Shown here one piece after another: positions 37,101 through 44,655 of a stretch of DNA of 57,374 nucleotides. Under the pieces are notes generated by a model, which saw only the letters and a program-made list of their open reading frames with translations, searched no databases and had not been told where the DNA came from. The stretch spans positions 1-57,374 of the forward strand of contig NZ_JABUOH010000030.1 in NCBI RefSeq assembly GCF_013391955.1, in the 5' to 3' direction. The position numbers and the translations under genes are program-made. This DNA comes from Candidatus Phytoplasma pruni (GTDB lineage: Bacteria > Bacillota_I > Bacilli_A > Acholeplasmatales > Acholeplasmataceae). Within the stretch, counting starts at the first letter, position 1. Each line of letters opens with the position of its first letter.

Positions 37101-37207
37101 AATTAGAATTATATAAAAACCATAAAAAAAATAAAAATAATACCAAAAAATATTTTAATCAACAAATTTATTTATACCGAGAGTTAAATCTCTTATTAGG
37201 TATATAA
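34154..37207 (+). CDS. Giant coiled-coil protein of unknown function
   Basis: The 1017-residue protein has no signal peptide, no membrane segment and no nucleotide-binding motif. Almost the whole chain is Lys/Gln/Asn/Glu-rich predicted helix with heptad spacing (for example EKTKFKTSETYQSFHEK, NLEFQRKVLFLKHKTQHKK), broken by less charged stretches near 280-340 and 730-830 that contain Trp-rich pieces (FWNYWWSFWHNLTFF). It is not an SMC, as both ATPase ends are missing. A cytoskeletal, scaffold or attachment role is possible. The ATG at 34154 or 34160 follows GAGG. The next gene begins 17 bases later, so it is co-transcribed with the regulator and tpiA. Confidence 0.75.
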   Translation: MNMSFNQKNVSSITDIEKNNKDFSQNNLLFVLNYLNNLLQNHNSFPYDYQAQSLPFEQEIDQQTKTLNQQIFLKLKDLNIDHRNNLSYIKNKFQSILYTNFIQKDKKERKYIKELSKKIKNNNFAKKKINASFEQNIDSLKQKTQTDLDNIIFLEQKTNTEQEKEQNNFLQKHLEISEKTKFKTSETYQSFHEKNILINKQIIALKNGLNANLEKLERNHKKNLVHINQKEIKKNNIFAEKMQKINDLFQNKLADHNKIFDQEKNTFAHNKQTLEEKKQMLFAEKKLMMFFFLESVPKTKEKCFLSLIKEMMQNEIRYYKDLNIWRKKYFWLKFLYNKALNIIALEKKIFVKITDMEIYNQHLIRKQEKELINHEYRRQIKMLDIELRQIDVKKHYEMIKIERQEEYAKNKLEYLFLQKNQEIQKKINNLEFQRKVLFLKHKTQHKKYLLKMQLKIEKIKITSEYYAKIIQNHKQIQRLKEDLEHLHVNQEHKIHFENMNYKQQQENLLFRMKVQQIKIENIIEKSFINQKNNLKKLIAFIIHLNEGNNRQNDLINMMQDKLNHYLNNNKTKVLFDTEEFEEVSSLLQFFIDQIHDKHFDSHYLLQKEIYLFEELLIQEKIDLIHVILEYYDKNISFIRDLVHNVQFQYDNPHHNFFAFFDKKIKISNNLYQSWKEQLNDWQQKKKINNEQKESQINTLRKIQNKILQKKNFYQNKMFQQIITINQTSAKKTFLSQIANKFKEKKFWNYWWSFWHNLTFFVDQSRLDYDSLTKDNRHTLSQQEYHKKTLLLTYNNKISLLTDVFLDIAKDIHFSQIKNIRFSVQEEEKRIKQNIEKEQQAINQQLVQMKEKITLIQENLDDTWKEIENNFIQEMKQIEEEKKLLFQDILSAFQKKSDLMVKKIKLYPIQNKIIKQNQEKKEKIILETYENSQKTFLQKKNSILKQINKIDKKTVRFSKKKLFRGKIKLLLLKILWRLKYQKDKLELYKNHKKNKNNTKKYFNQQIYLYRELNLLLGI

Positions 37208-37224
37208 ACAAGAAGGAAGATGAA

Positions 37225-37755
37225 GTGGATATTGGATTTCAAATTAGAACTTTAAGGTTAAAAAATAAATTAACACAAAAAGAATTATCTGAAAAAATTA
37301 ATGTTACTAGCGGTTATATTTCACAAATCGAAAATAATTTAATTTCTCCTTCTTTAAAAACTTTATTTCCTTTGTTAGAAATTTTTAACGTTTCAGTATC
37401 AGATTTTTTCAAACAAGAGAAAAATTTATCATTAATCAACACCAAAGAGGATTTTATTAGTGCGCCCAATCATAATTTAAAGCATACTATTTATAATATA
37501 TTTCCAAAATTAGAAAAAAATAAAATAAAACCTATTATAATAGAAATAGAGCCCCAAGGACAAACAATAATTCAAACAAGAACAATCAATGATGAATTTT
37601 GTTATGTTTTAGAAGGTGAAGTGGTTTTAGTTTTAAACAAAAAACATTATTTATTAAAAAAAGACGATACTTTTTATTTATCTATTAATGAAGAATACCA
37701 TTTATTGAACAATTCTTCAGAAAAGACCAAAATATTAAAAGTAACAGCTTTTTAA
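37225..37755 (+). CDS. XRE-family regulator with C-terminal cupin domain
   Basis: The 176-residue protein has a helix-turn-helix of the XRE type (residues 5-60: LRLKNKLTQKELSEKINVT, SGYISQIENNLISPS) and a cupin barrel (about 95-175: EFCYVLEGEVVLVLNKK, HLLNNSSEKTKILKV). Family members sense small molecules and control uptake, polyamine or sugar genes. It starts at GTG behind GGAAG. Phytoplasmas have few transcription factors, so this could matter for host switching; target genes unknown. It lies between the coiled-coil gene and tpiA. Confidence 0.88.
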   Translation: MDIGFQIRTLRLKNKLTQKELSEKINVTSGYISQIENNLISPSLKTLFPLLEIFNVSVSDFFKQEKNLSLINTKEDFISAPNHNLKHTIYNIFPKLEKNKIKPIIIEIEPQGQTIIQTRTINDEFCYVLEGEVVLVLNKKHYLLKKDDTFYLSINEEYHLLNNSSEKTKILKVTAF

Positions 37756-37771
37756 AAACAGAGGAAAAAAA

Positions 37772-38539
37772 ATGAAAAAAATTATTATAGCAGGCAATTG
37801 GAAATTACACAAAAACAAAGATGAATCTTTGAATTATATTTTTCAAGTGAACGACAAAGTACCTAATAAAAATGAAGTAGAAACAATTATTTTTCCACAA
37901 ATTACTTTATTAGATGTTTTAACACAAATAGAAGGTAAAAATTTAAGAATTGGTGCTCAAAACGTTTTTTATCAAAATGAAGGCGCCTTTACAGGAGAGA
38001 TTTCTCCCCAAAATATTAAATCTTTAGGAGTTAAATATGTTTTAATCGGACATAGTGAAAGAAGAATCCTTTCCCAAGAAACAGATGAAATAGTTAATTT
38101 AAAACTTTTAGCTGTTTTAGAACAACAAATGCGTTCTGTGGTTTGTTTAGGAGAAAGTTTGGAAGTCAAAGAAAAAAACGAAACTCAAACATATTTAAAT
38201 AACCAATTAGAAACTATTTTTCAAAATGTAGCCAGAGAGTCTTTAAAAGATATTACTTTAGCTTATGAGCCAATTTGGGCTATTAACACTGGTAAAAGTG
38301 CTACCCCAGAAGATGCTAATTACAACATTGGTCAAATAAGAAAGAAAATAGCTGCTATGTATGACGAAGAAGCGGCTCAAAAAGTTAATATTATTTATGG
38401 TGGCTCTGTTAATGTTTCTAATGTAGAAGCTTTTTTACAACAAAAAGAAATTAACGGTATTTTAGCCGGTAATAGTTCTTTAAAATATGAAAATTTTTTA
38501 TTTTTTACAGAAATAGCAAAAAAATATACCCAAGAATAA
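37772..38539 (+). CDS. tpiA: Triosephosphate isomerase
   Basis: The 255-residue TIM barrel has AGNWKLHKN (catalytic Lys), the His loop IGHSERR, the catalytic Glu in AYEPIWAINTG, the flexible loop 6 and IIYGGSVN. It interconverts DHAP and glyceraldehyde-3-phosphate in glycolysis. Loop 8, usually VGGASL, reads AGNSSL: the second Gly of the phosphate-binding pair is Asn. The start follows AGAGGA 16 bases after the regulator gene. Confidence 0.95.
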   Translation: MKKIIIAGNWKLHKNKDESLNYIFQVNDKVPNKNEVETIIFPQITLLDVLTQIEGKNLRIGAQNVFYQNEGAFTGEISPQNIKSLGVKYVLIGHSERRILSQETDEIVNLKLLAVLEQQMRSVVCLGESLEVKEKNETQTYLNNQLETIFQNVARESLKDITLAYEPIWAINTGKSATPEDANYNIGQIRKKIAAMYDEEAAQKVNIIYGGSVNVSNVEAFLQQKEINGILAGNSSLKYENFLFFTEIAKKYTQE

Positions 38540-38607
38540 GATAAATATTTTTTATTAATTGATTTTTGAGAAAGAAGAAATAATTGCGAAAAGAAGGTTT
38601 TAAAAAT

Positions 38608-40857
38608 ATGTTGCAACCAAAATGGTTAAAAAATCTGAATTCAGAACAATTAAAAGCAGTTACTTATCCTGATCGTTCTTTGTTTGTTCTAGCAGGCCCA
38701 GGCACCGGCAAAACCAAAACACTTACTAATAGAATAGCTTACTTACTGGAACAAAAAAACGTTAAGAGTGAAAAGATTTTAGCAATTACTTTTGCTAATA
38801 ATGCTGCTAAAGAAATGAAAAAAAATCTAAAAAAAACAGTTAATACTGAATTTTATAATTTGACTATTAAAACTTTTAATGCTTTAAGTACCCAAATTTT
38901 AAGAAAATATATTGATCAACTTAATTTCGGAATGGACTCCTCTTTTACTATCATTAGTGAAACTGAAGGACAATCCATTATTAAAGAAAATATGAAAAAA
39001 TTGGGCATTGATAAAGATTCATATAAAGTAGTGGAAATTCAAAGTTATATTGCAAAAATTAAAAAACAACTCACTAAAAAAGAAATTGTTAATAATATCC
39101 CGACTAATGAGACGGATGATCTTTTGTTAAAAAAAGAATATAACGAAATAAATTTTATTTCCCCAGAAATGAAACAAATTTATGATGAGTATTGTCATTT
39201 TTTAAAAACTAATAATTTAGTCGATTGTGATGATTTAATTATTTATTCTTATCAATTATTAAAAAATAACCCTTCGGTAGCTGCTTTTTATCAGCAAAAA
39301 TTCACTTATCTTTTGATAGATGAATTTCAAGATATCGATTTAATTCAATATAAATTAATCCAAATGATCGGCAAAAAGAGTGTTATTTTTTTAGCGGGAG
39401 ATCCAAACCAAACCATTTATCGTTTTAAAGATAAAGATGTTATATGTCATTTATTGTTTGAAAAAGATTTTAACGCTGCTATCCATACTTTAAACGCTAA
39501 TTATCGATCAACTCAAAATATTTTAAGCAAAGCTAATATGTTAATTGGTCATAATTATGAATCTCAACCAGATCAACCTTTTCAAAAAGAACTTCAAAGT
39601 GTTTATGATTCTGGCGAAAAAGTAGTTTATAACGATTTTTTAACTGCTAAACAAGAAGCTAAATATATTACTAAAAAAATTAAAGATTTAATTGAAACAG
39701 GTAAATATAATTATAATGATATTTGTGTTTTATACCGTATTAATCATTTAGGGACAGATATTGAAAATCATTTTCTTTTAGACAATATCCCTTATTCCAT
39801 TAAAAACAGTTATTCTTTTTATCAAAAAAAAGAAATTAAAGATATGATCGCATACATTCGTGTTGCTCTTTCTAATAAACAGAATTTCTTTTTAAAAAGG
39901 ATCATTAATATACCTAAACGTCAAATAGGCATTAAAACAGTGGAATTTTTAGAAGATATAGCGAATCAACATCATATTTCGTCTTTATTAGAAGCTATTG
40001 ATTATATCCCACAAGATCACAATAATAAGGCAAAATTTGTTCATTTTAAAAAGACTTTAGAAATGATTCAAGATATTATTTTTAACGATGATACGACTAA
40101 TTTATCGAATATAATTGAGAAAATAGATGATATTATTGGTTATTCACGTATGTTAAACGAACAAGAAGAAAAATTATCTCATTATAATAATTATGATAAA
40201 AAATTAGCCAACCAAGAGAAAAAAGCCAATATCATTCGTCTCCAAGAAATTTTTAGTCAAGAAGACTTAAATCATAAAGGTACTTTTTTAGAAAAACTAA
40301 GGATTGTCTTAGATAAAATTTCTTTATTTAATGAAGATGAATTGATTAATGATAAAAATAAAGTGGTTCTTTCTACAATCAAAAAAACTAAAGGATTTGA
40401 ATTTAAAGTAGTTTTCGCTATTGGTTTTGAAGATAAAATCTTTATGGAAAATTTATTAGATAAAAAGAATGCTGATTCTTCTCCTCCTTCTGAAACTTTA
40501 ATCAAAGAAGCCAGAAGTTTAGCTTATCTAGCTATCACAAGAGCAAAAGAATTATTATATATTAGCAGTTCAGGTTCTCGTTTCCTTTTAGGGCAACACT
40601 TCTTCTTAAAACCAGTCTCTTTTATCCAGGAAATGCAGTTAATTTCTTACTTTAACAAAAAAATTGATAAATACTTCGCTAATAAACATTCTTATCGAAT
40701 AGGTGATAAATTAATCCATCAAACTTTCGGCCAAGGAGTGTTACTTTCTATTCAAAAAAATATCGCTACCATTTCTTTTGATGAAAACCATGGTGTCAAA
40801 AAAATATTAATTAGTCATTCCTCTCTCATGAAAAGCGATAATACGAATTTATCATAA
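38608..40857 (+). CDS. Divergent second UvrD/PcrA-like helicase
   Basis: The 749-residue product (start ATG 38608 behind AAGAAGG; an upstream TTG at 38584 is less likely) aligns along its length with the UvrD at 26116. Walker A AGPGTGKTKTLTNR, DEFQD and ITRAKE are kept, but motif III is GDPNQTIYRFKDKD (usually GDxDQSIYxFRGA) and motif V is STIKKTKGFEFK (usually TVHKxKGLEFK). The first changes a normally fixed Asp and the second loses a conserved His. Activity may be altered. Long Asn/Lys-rich inserts lengthen it. The C-terminal Tudor-like tail remains (IGDKLIHQTFGQGVLLSI). Confidence 0.88.
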   Translation: MLQPKWLKNLNSEQLKAVTYPDRSLFVLAGPGTGKTKTLTNRIAYLLEQKNVKSEKILAITFANNAAKEMKKNLKKTVNTEFYNLTIKTFNALSTQILRKYIDQLNFGMDSSFTIISETEGQSIIKENMKKLGIDKDSYKVVEIQSYIAKIKKQLTKKEIVNNIPTNETDDLLLKKEYNEINFISPEMKQIYDEYCHFLKTNNLVDCDDLIIYSYQLLKNNPSVAAFYQQKFTYLLIDEFQDIDLIQYKLIQMIGKKSVIFLAGDPNQTIYRFKDKDVICHLLFEKDFNAAIHTLNANYRSTQNILSKANMLIGHNYESQPDQPFQKELQSVYDSGEKVVYNDFLTAKQEAKYITKKIKDLIETGKYNYNDICVLYRINHLGTDIENHFLLDNIPYSIKNSYSFYQKKEIKDMIAYIRVALSNKQNFFLKRIINIPKRQIGIKTVEFLEDIANQHHISSLLEAIDYIPQDHNNKAKFVHFKKTLEMIQDIIFNDDTTNLSNIIEKIDDIIGYSRMLNEQEEKLSHYNNYDKKLANQEKKANIIRLQEIFSQEDLNHKGTFLEKLRIVLDKISLFNEDELINDKNKVVLSTIKKTKGFEFKVVFAIGFEDKIFMENLLDKKNADSSPPSETLIKEARSLAYLAITRAKELLYISSSGSRFLLGQHFFLKPVSFIQEMQLISYFNKKIDKYFANKHSYRIGDKLIHQTFGQGVLLSIQKNIATISFDENHGVKKILISHSSLMKSDNTNLS

Positions 40858-40983
40858 AAAATTAGAATTACCCATACCAAAAAGATCTTAATAAATGATG
40901 ATTTAATTTAAAAATATCTTTTAAACTGATTAGAATTAGAATAAAAAAGTGATTACCTCAAAAATTAAACAGATGTATTCAAA
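40858..40983. other. Spacer after the second UvrD
   Basis: The gap to the next gene (40858-41371, 514 bases) begins with plain A+T-rich sequence, then a strong terminator, then non-coding DNA from 41041 to about 41260 with no convincing gene, and ends in the promoter at 41305. Confidence 0.5.
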
Positions 40984-41040
40984 AACAAGCTAAATTGTTT
41001 TTCCCACATAGGAATAAACGGTTTAGCTTGTTTTGTTTTT
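40984..41040 (+). terminator. Strong terminator after the second uvrD
   Basis: A 17-bp stem (AACAAGCTAAATTGTTT with AAACGGTTTAGCTTGTT, two G-U pairs) with further pairing TTCC/GGAA inside, then a T-rich tail. Confidence 0.85.
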
Positions 41041-41304
41041 AAAGGGGTTTTTTAGAAAAAATTCGAGTTCAAAAAACCGGTCTCAGTCATTTTATAAAAG
41101 GAGATTTATTTTAGGTTGATAGCAGTAGTTTAACATTTGTCCTCACTGATTTGATTTTTTTATTGTTCATTTATTTATTTTTACTTTCTTTTGCACAATA
41201 ACCTAAAAAGACCGATAAAAGGTCATTCAAGTACGATTATATTAGCTAAGCTTACTTTTATTACAATAAAACATAAGAAAAGTTGTATAAAGCCGGCGAA
41301 AAGA

Positions 41305-41333
41305 TTGCAAAAAAAAAAAAAAAACCGTATAAT
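41305..41333 (+). promoter_or_regulatory. Promoter with 16-A spacer before the first membrane methyltransferase
   Basis: TTGCAA (41305-41310) and TATAAT (41328-41333) are 17 bases apart, and the spacer plus the end of the -35 is a pure run of sixteen A (41309-41324) followed by CCG. The spacer length equals the optimum, so change in the tract would alter strength. Confidence 0.75.
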
Positions 41334-41371
41334 AGTAACTATGAAAATTATTTTTATAAGAAAGTGGACAA

Positions 41372-42700
41372 ATGAATAAAAGAAAAAATCAAAAAGTAAA
41401 ATTACCAAAAGAATCTCCTTTTAAAAAATCTTTAACTAATGGCAAAAAAAATTCCTTAGGTAATTATTTAGTTTTAATCATCGCTTGGATGACTGTTATT
41501 TTAGGTTCTATAACTAGTTTTTATACTTGGCAAGATAGTCAAACAGGTTTTACTGTCATGGATCTTTTTTATTTCTCAAGACAAAGCAATTTATTAGCTT
41601 TAATAGTGGTTATTTTTTCTTTTACTAAAATGAAAAAGAAACCTCTTTATAATTATTTAAGTTTTATCGCTTTAATCGACCTTTTAATTAATGCGTTATT
41701 TTTCAATTACTTTTTAGAAGATAAAAATAAATATTATCCGGTCAATTCTAGATATGTTTATTACTTATTTTATTATTTAGAATATATTATTATGCCTATT
41801 GTCTTTAGTGTGTTTTATGCTAAAAACAAGCAAAAAAAATTAAAATGGAAAGAAATATGGCTTGTTGCGACTCATCCTTTAATTTATTTCGTTATTTACT
41901 ATTTAGTTAAACAGCAAAATTTCCAAGATATATTTATTTCTCCAGATGATAAAAAACATTTATCACTTATGTTTGCTAAAATTATTTTTGTTTTTTTATT
42001 TTTAAGTTCGGGTATGATTTTCATGCAGAACAAAAAGATGAATAAATGTTTAAAAAGCATTTTGTTCTTTTTAATTTTCTTAATTATTTATTTAACAACT
42101 TATGGTTTTTACGATTGGAAACACGCCCAAGAAGAAATGGTTGATTCTCAGACTGTTGGAGCTTTTATCGCCCCTTTGTCTCCTTTTGCTTCTAAAAAAT
42201 TAAGTGATATTGTTGATAAAAAAGATTTAGGCAAAGATGATTATATAATCGAATTAGGTGGCGGTTCTGGGAATGTGACTCAATATATCTTAGAACGTTA
42301 CGGACAAGACCTGAAATTGGCAGTGATTGAATATTCTCCCGCTTTTGTGAAACTGTTGAAACAACGTTTTCCTGAAAAAGATTATCCAAATGTAAAAATA
42401 ATTCAAGGAGATGCGGTTAACTTAATTGATCTTTTGCAAGATAAAAACATTGATATAAATAAAATTAAAGGGATAGTTTCTACCTTGCCTTTGAGTTTAT
42501 TTAATGACGAAAACATGGCAAAACTGAATAAAGATTTATCTGAAATTATGACAAAAAACAAAGGGATTAAATTTAAAGAATATCGTTTTAAATGTTTATT
42601 GAAAGAAATACACCGAATAGATGGCACTACTTCAGAAAAAGATATACATTTAGTGGATAATTTCATTATCCCTATAGATATTTATACTTTAAAAAGTTAA
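41372..42700 (+). CDS. Polytopic membrane protein with C-terminal PmtA-like methyltransferase (paralogue 1)
   Basis: The 442-residue protein has about six or seven membrane segments (between about 32 and 245) with features of Pr6Pr-type proteins (FYFSRQSNLLALIV, a YYLEYIIMPIVFSVF segment, a THPLIYFVIYYL segment), then a Rossmann methyltransferase: GAFIAPLSPFASKKLS, motif I IIELGGGSGNVTQ (293-305), VIEYSPAF, GDAVNLIDLL and IVSTLPLSLF. The last features (P-S-P before motif I, SxLP after motif IV) match PmtA phospholipid N-methyltransferases rather than rRNA methylases. It may methylate a membrane lipid head group at the cytoplasmic face using SAM. Start ATG behind AAGAAAGTGG. Lipid substrate and fusion role are inference. 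Confidence 0.72.
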   Translation: MNKRKNQKVKLPKESPFKKSLTNGKKNSLGNYLVLIIAWMTVILGSITSFYTWQDSQTGFTVMDLFYFSRQSNLLALIVVIFSFTKMKKKPLYNYLSFIALIDLLINALFFNYFLEDKNKYYPVNSRYVYYLFYYLEYIIMPIVFSVFYAKNKQKKLKWKEIWLVATHPLIYFVIYYLVKQQNFQDIFISPDDKKHLSLMFAKIIFVFLFLSSGMIFMQNKKMNKCLKSILFFLIFLIIYLTTYGFYDWKHAQEEMVDSQTVGAFIAPLSPFASKKLSDIVDKKDLGKDDYIIELGGGSGNVTQYILERYGQDLKLAVIEYSPAFVKLLKQRFPEKDYPNVKIIQGDAVNLIDLLQDKNIDINKIKGIVSTLPLSLFNDENMAKLNKDLSEIMTKNKGIKFKEYRFKCLLKEIHRIDGTTSEKDIHLVDNFIIPIDIYTLKS

Positions 42701-42776
42701 CCTATCCAACGCCTTTTGCTAAAATAATTATTTACCCAAAATATCTTGTTCTTCATCCAAAACATTGTTTCATTCT

Positions 42777-42828
42777 AAAAGTTTAATTATTGTTCTAACA
42801 ATTCAATAATTAAACTTTTTTCTTTTTC
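42777..42828 (+). terminator. Terminator after methyltransferase paralogue 1
   Basis: A perfect 16-bp stem (AAAAGTTTAATTATTG with CAATAATTAAACTTTT), 11-base loop, then a T-rich tail. Confidence 0.9.
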
Positions 42829-43000
42829 AACATCGCTTCTTTCTCAAGGGTTGAATTATTTTGATAAATATTTGTATATTTTATAGTTTTGACTTATTTA
42901 TTGTTCTTATTCGGGTTTATTTGGTAAAAATTATCAAAAATGCCGAAAGAACGCCATTAAAGCGTATTTATGTATTATAAAGATTAACTGTAAAAAGAAA
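42829..43000. other. Spacer between the methyltransferase paralogues
   Basis: No gene is seen. The part from about 42930 on resembles 41210-41333 upstream of paralogue 1, showing that the duplication included the promoter region. Confidence 0.6.
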
Positions 43001-43036
43001 AAACATAAGAAAAGTGGCATAAAATAAGCGAAAAGT

Positions 43037-43064
43037 TTGCAAAAAAACAAAAAAAACGTATAAT
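43037..43064 (+). promoter_or_regulatory. Promoter with interrupted A-tract spacer before paralogue 2
   Basis: TTGCAA (43037-43042) and TATAAT (43059-43064) are 16 bases apart; the tract is seven A, one C, eight A. It is homologous to the promoter of paralogue 1, but the C breaks the homopolymer and would lower slippage. Confidence 0.72.
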
Positions 43065-43106
43065 ATAAGAAGTATACGAATATTATGTTAAAGGAAATGA
43101 AAAAAA

Positions 43107-44549
43107 ATGAATTATTCTAGCAATAAAAATACATTTAAAAAATCTGTTGGTTCGAAAATAAAAAAATCATTTTTGAATTGTTCTGTTTTAATACTATCTG
43201 CTGTAACTGTTGTTTTAGGGATCGTAAGTAGTTGTTATAACATCAGCACTCAAAAAGATTTTAAAATAGTTGATTTTTTTTATTTTTCCAGACAAAGTAA
43301 TTTATTGGTTTTAATGGTTGTTATTTTCGCTTTTACAAAGGCAAAAAATAAAAATTGGTATTCTACCGCAAGTTTAATCGCTTTGGTCAATATTTTGATA
43401 AACGCTTTGGTGTTGAATCACTTTTTAGAAGACAAAAGTAAAATTTATCCGATCAAACAAAAGCATATCTATTACTTGTTTTATTATTTAGAATATGTTA
43501 TCATGCCGATTTTATTTAGTATTTTTTATTTAAAAAATATTAACACTCAATTACGTTGGAAAAAAATTTGGATTGTTTTTATCCATCCATTAGCTTACTT
43601 TATTATTTATGCATTGGCTAACGATAATGCGAAAGTGTTATTCGCTTCTCCAGATGATCAAAAAAACTTAATTTGCTCATTTATTAAAATCGCTTTCGTT
43701 TTTGCCCTTTTATCTTCTGCTATTATTTTTACCACTACTAAAAGATTTAACAAATACTTGAAAAGGCTTTTGTTCTTCTTTGTTTTCTTAGTGATTTATT
43801 TCACTACTTACAGTTGGTACGACTGGAAACATGCCAAAAAAGTAGTTTTCGGTCCTAAGCAAGAAAAAAACGAATATATTTATACAGGCGCTTTTATTAC
43901 ACCTATTTCTCCTAATGCTGCAAAAAAACTAAGTGATGTTGTGGAGAATCCAGATGATTTGAGACCAGGCGATGTAATACTTGAATTAGGTGGCGGCTCT
44001 GGTAATGTGACTCAACATTTAATAGATCGTTATTCTAATAAGAGAGTGAAAATAGTTGTTATTGAAAAATCTACATATTTTGCTAATGTATTGAAAAAAC
44101 GTTTTGAAAAATATCCAGAAGCAGAAGTTCAAATCATTGAAGGTGATGCAAGCGAATTCAAACTTCTATTGTCGCACTCAACAGACCGAATTAAAGGTAT
44201 TGTTTCCACTTTGCCTTTAAATTTATTACTTCCAGAAGACATTGTCGATCTTAATGAAGACCTTTACTCTATTATGAAAAACAATAAAATTAAAGGAAAA
44301 AGAATTAAATTTAAAGAATATCGTTTTACACACATGTTGCATAGAGATCATGAAATAAGAGGCACTAAGGCAGAGAGTAAAATTTATTTAGTAGATAATT
44401 TATTCATTCCTGCCGAAATAAATACTTTATATTATCATTCCAAAAGTAGTCCTAATCCTGAATCGACAGGAACATCGACTGATAATCAAACTCCAAACAA
44501 TGCCCCTTCCAATGATAGACCGTGGCGGAGCTGGAGAAGAAGGAGATGA
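43107..44549 (+). CDS. Polytopic membrane protein with C-terminal PmtA-like methyltransferase (paralogue 2)
   Basis: The 480-residue protein is a tandem paralogue of the gene at 41372, colinear throughout: membrane domain (FYFSRQSNLLVLMV, YYLEYVIMPILFSIF, HPLAYFIIYAL) then GAFITPISPNAAKKLS, motif I ILELGGGSGNVTQ, VIEKSTYF, GDASEFKLLL and IVSTLPLNLLLP. It differs by an added tail of about 30 residues rich in Ser, Pro, Asn and Thr that ends in WRSWRRRR. It stops at TGA (44547-44549), the only such stop clearly seen among the genes here; readthrough would add only NKY after the Trp. Same proposed function: SAM-dependent lipid methylation. Confidence 0.72.
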   Translation: MNYSSNKNTFKKSVGSKIKKSFLNCSVLILSAVTVVLGIVSSCYNISTQKDFKIVDFFYFSRQSNLLVLMVVIFAFTKAKNKNWYSTASLIALVNILINALVLNHFLEDKSKIYPIKQKHIYYLFYYLEYVIMPILFSIFYLKNINTQLRWKKIWIVFIHPLAYFIIYALANDNAKVLFASPDDQKNLICSFIKIAFVFALLSSAIIFTTTKRFNKYLKRLLFFFVFLVIYFTTYSWYDWKHAKKVVFGPKQEKNEYIYTGAFITPISPNAAKKLSDVVENPDDLRPGDVILELGGGSGNVTQHLIDRYSNKRVKIVVIEKSTYFANVLKKRFEKYPEAEVQIIEGDASEFKLLLSHSTDRIKGIVSTLPLNLLLPEDIVDLNEDLYSIMKNNKIKGKRIKFKEYRFTHMLHRDHEIRGTKAESKIYLVDNLFIPAEINTLYYHSKSSPNPESTGTSTDNQTPNNAPSNDRPWRSWRRRR

Positions 44550-44563
44550 AATAAGTATTAAAA

Positions 44564-44594
44564 ATAAAAAAAGACCTTTTAAAGGTCTTTTTTT
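44564..44594. terminator. Bidirectional terminator between paralogue 2 and the ABC exporter
   Basis: AAAAAAAGACCTTT pairs with AAAGGTCTTTTTTT. T runs on both strands let it serve the + strand methyltransferase and the - strand ABC genes. Confidence 0.85.
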
Positions 44595-44655
44595 ATGGAT
44601 AAATATCAAATATATGAGTAAAAGAATTATTCTTTTACCATAATTAAAACTATTA

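Noticed and set aside
41191-41379. Plus-strand frame of 62 codons before the first methyltransferase
   Set aside because: It runs through the A-tract and promoter; the poly-Lys stretch is just the A run.
44547-44549. Idea that TGA encodes Trp in this organism
   Set aside because: Trp is TGG in all genes checked and a gene stops at TGA here; only one internal TGA is seen, so reassignment is not supported.
41372-44549. KsgA/Erm-type rRNA methyltransferase
   Set aside because: The domain sits behind a membrane domain, lacks the helical RNA-binding part, and its P-S-P and SxLP features point to PmtA.
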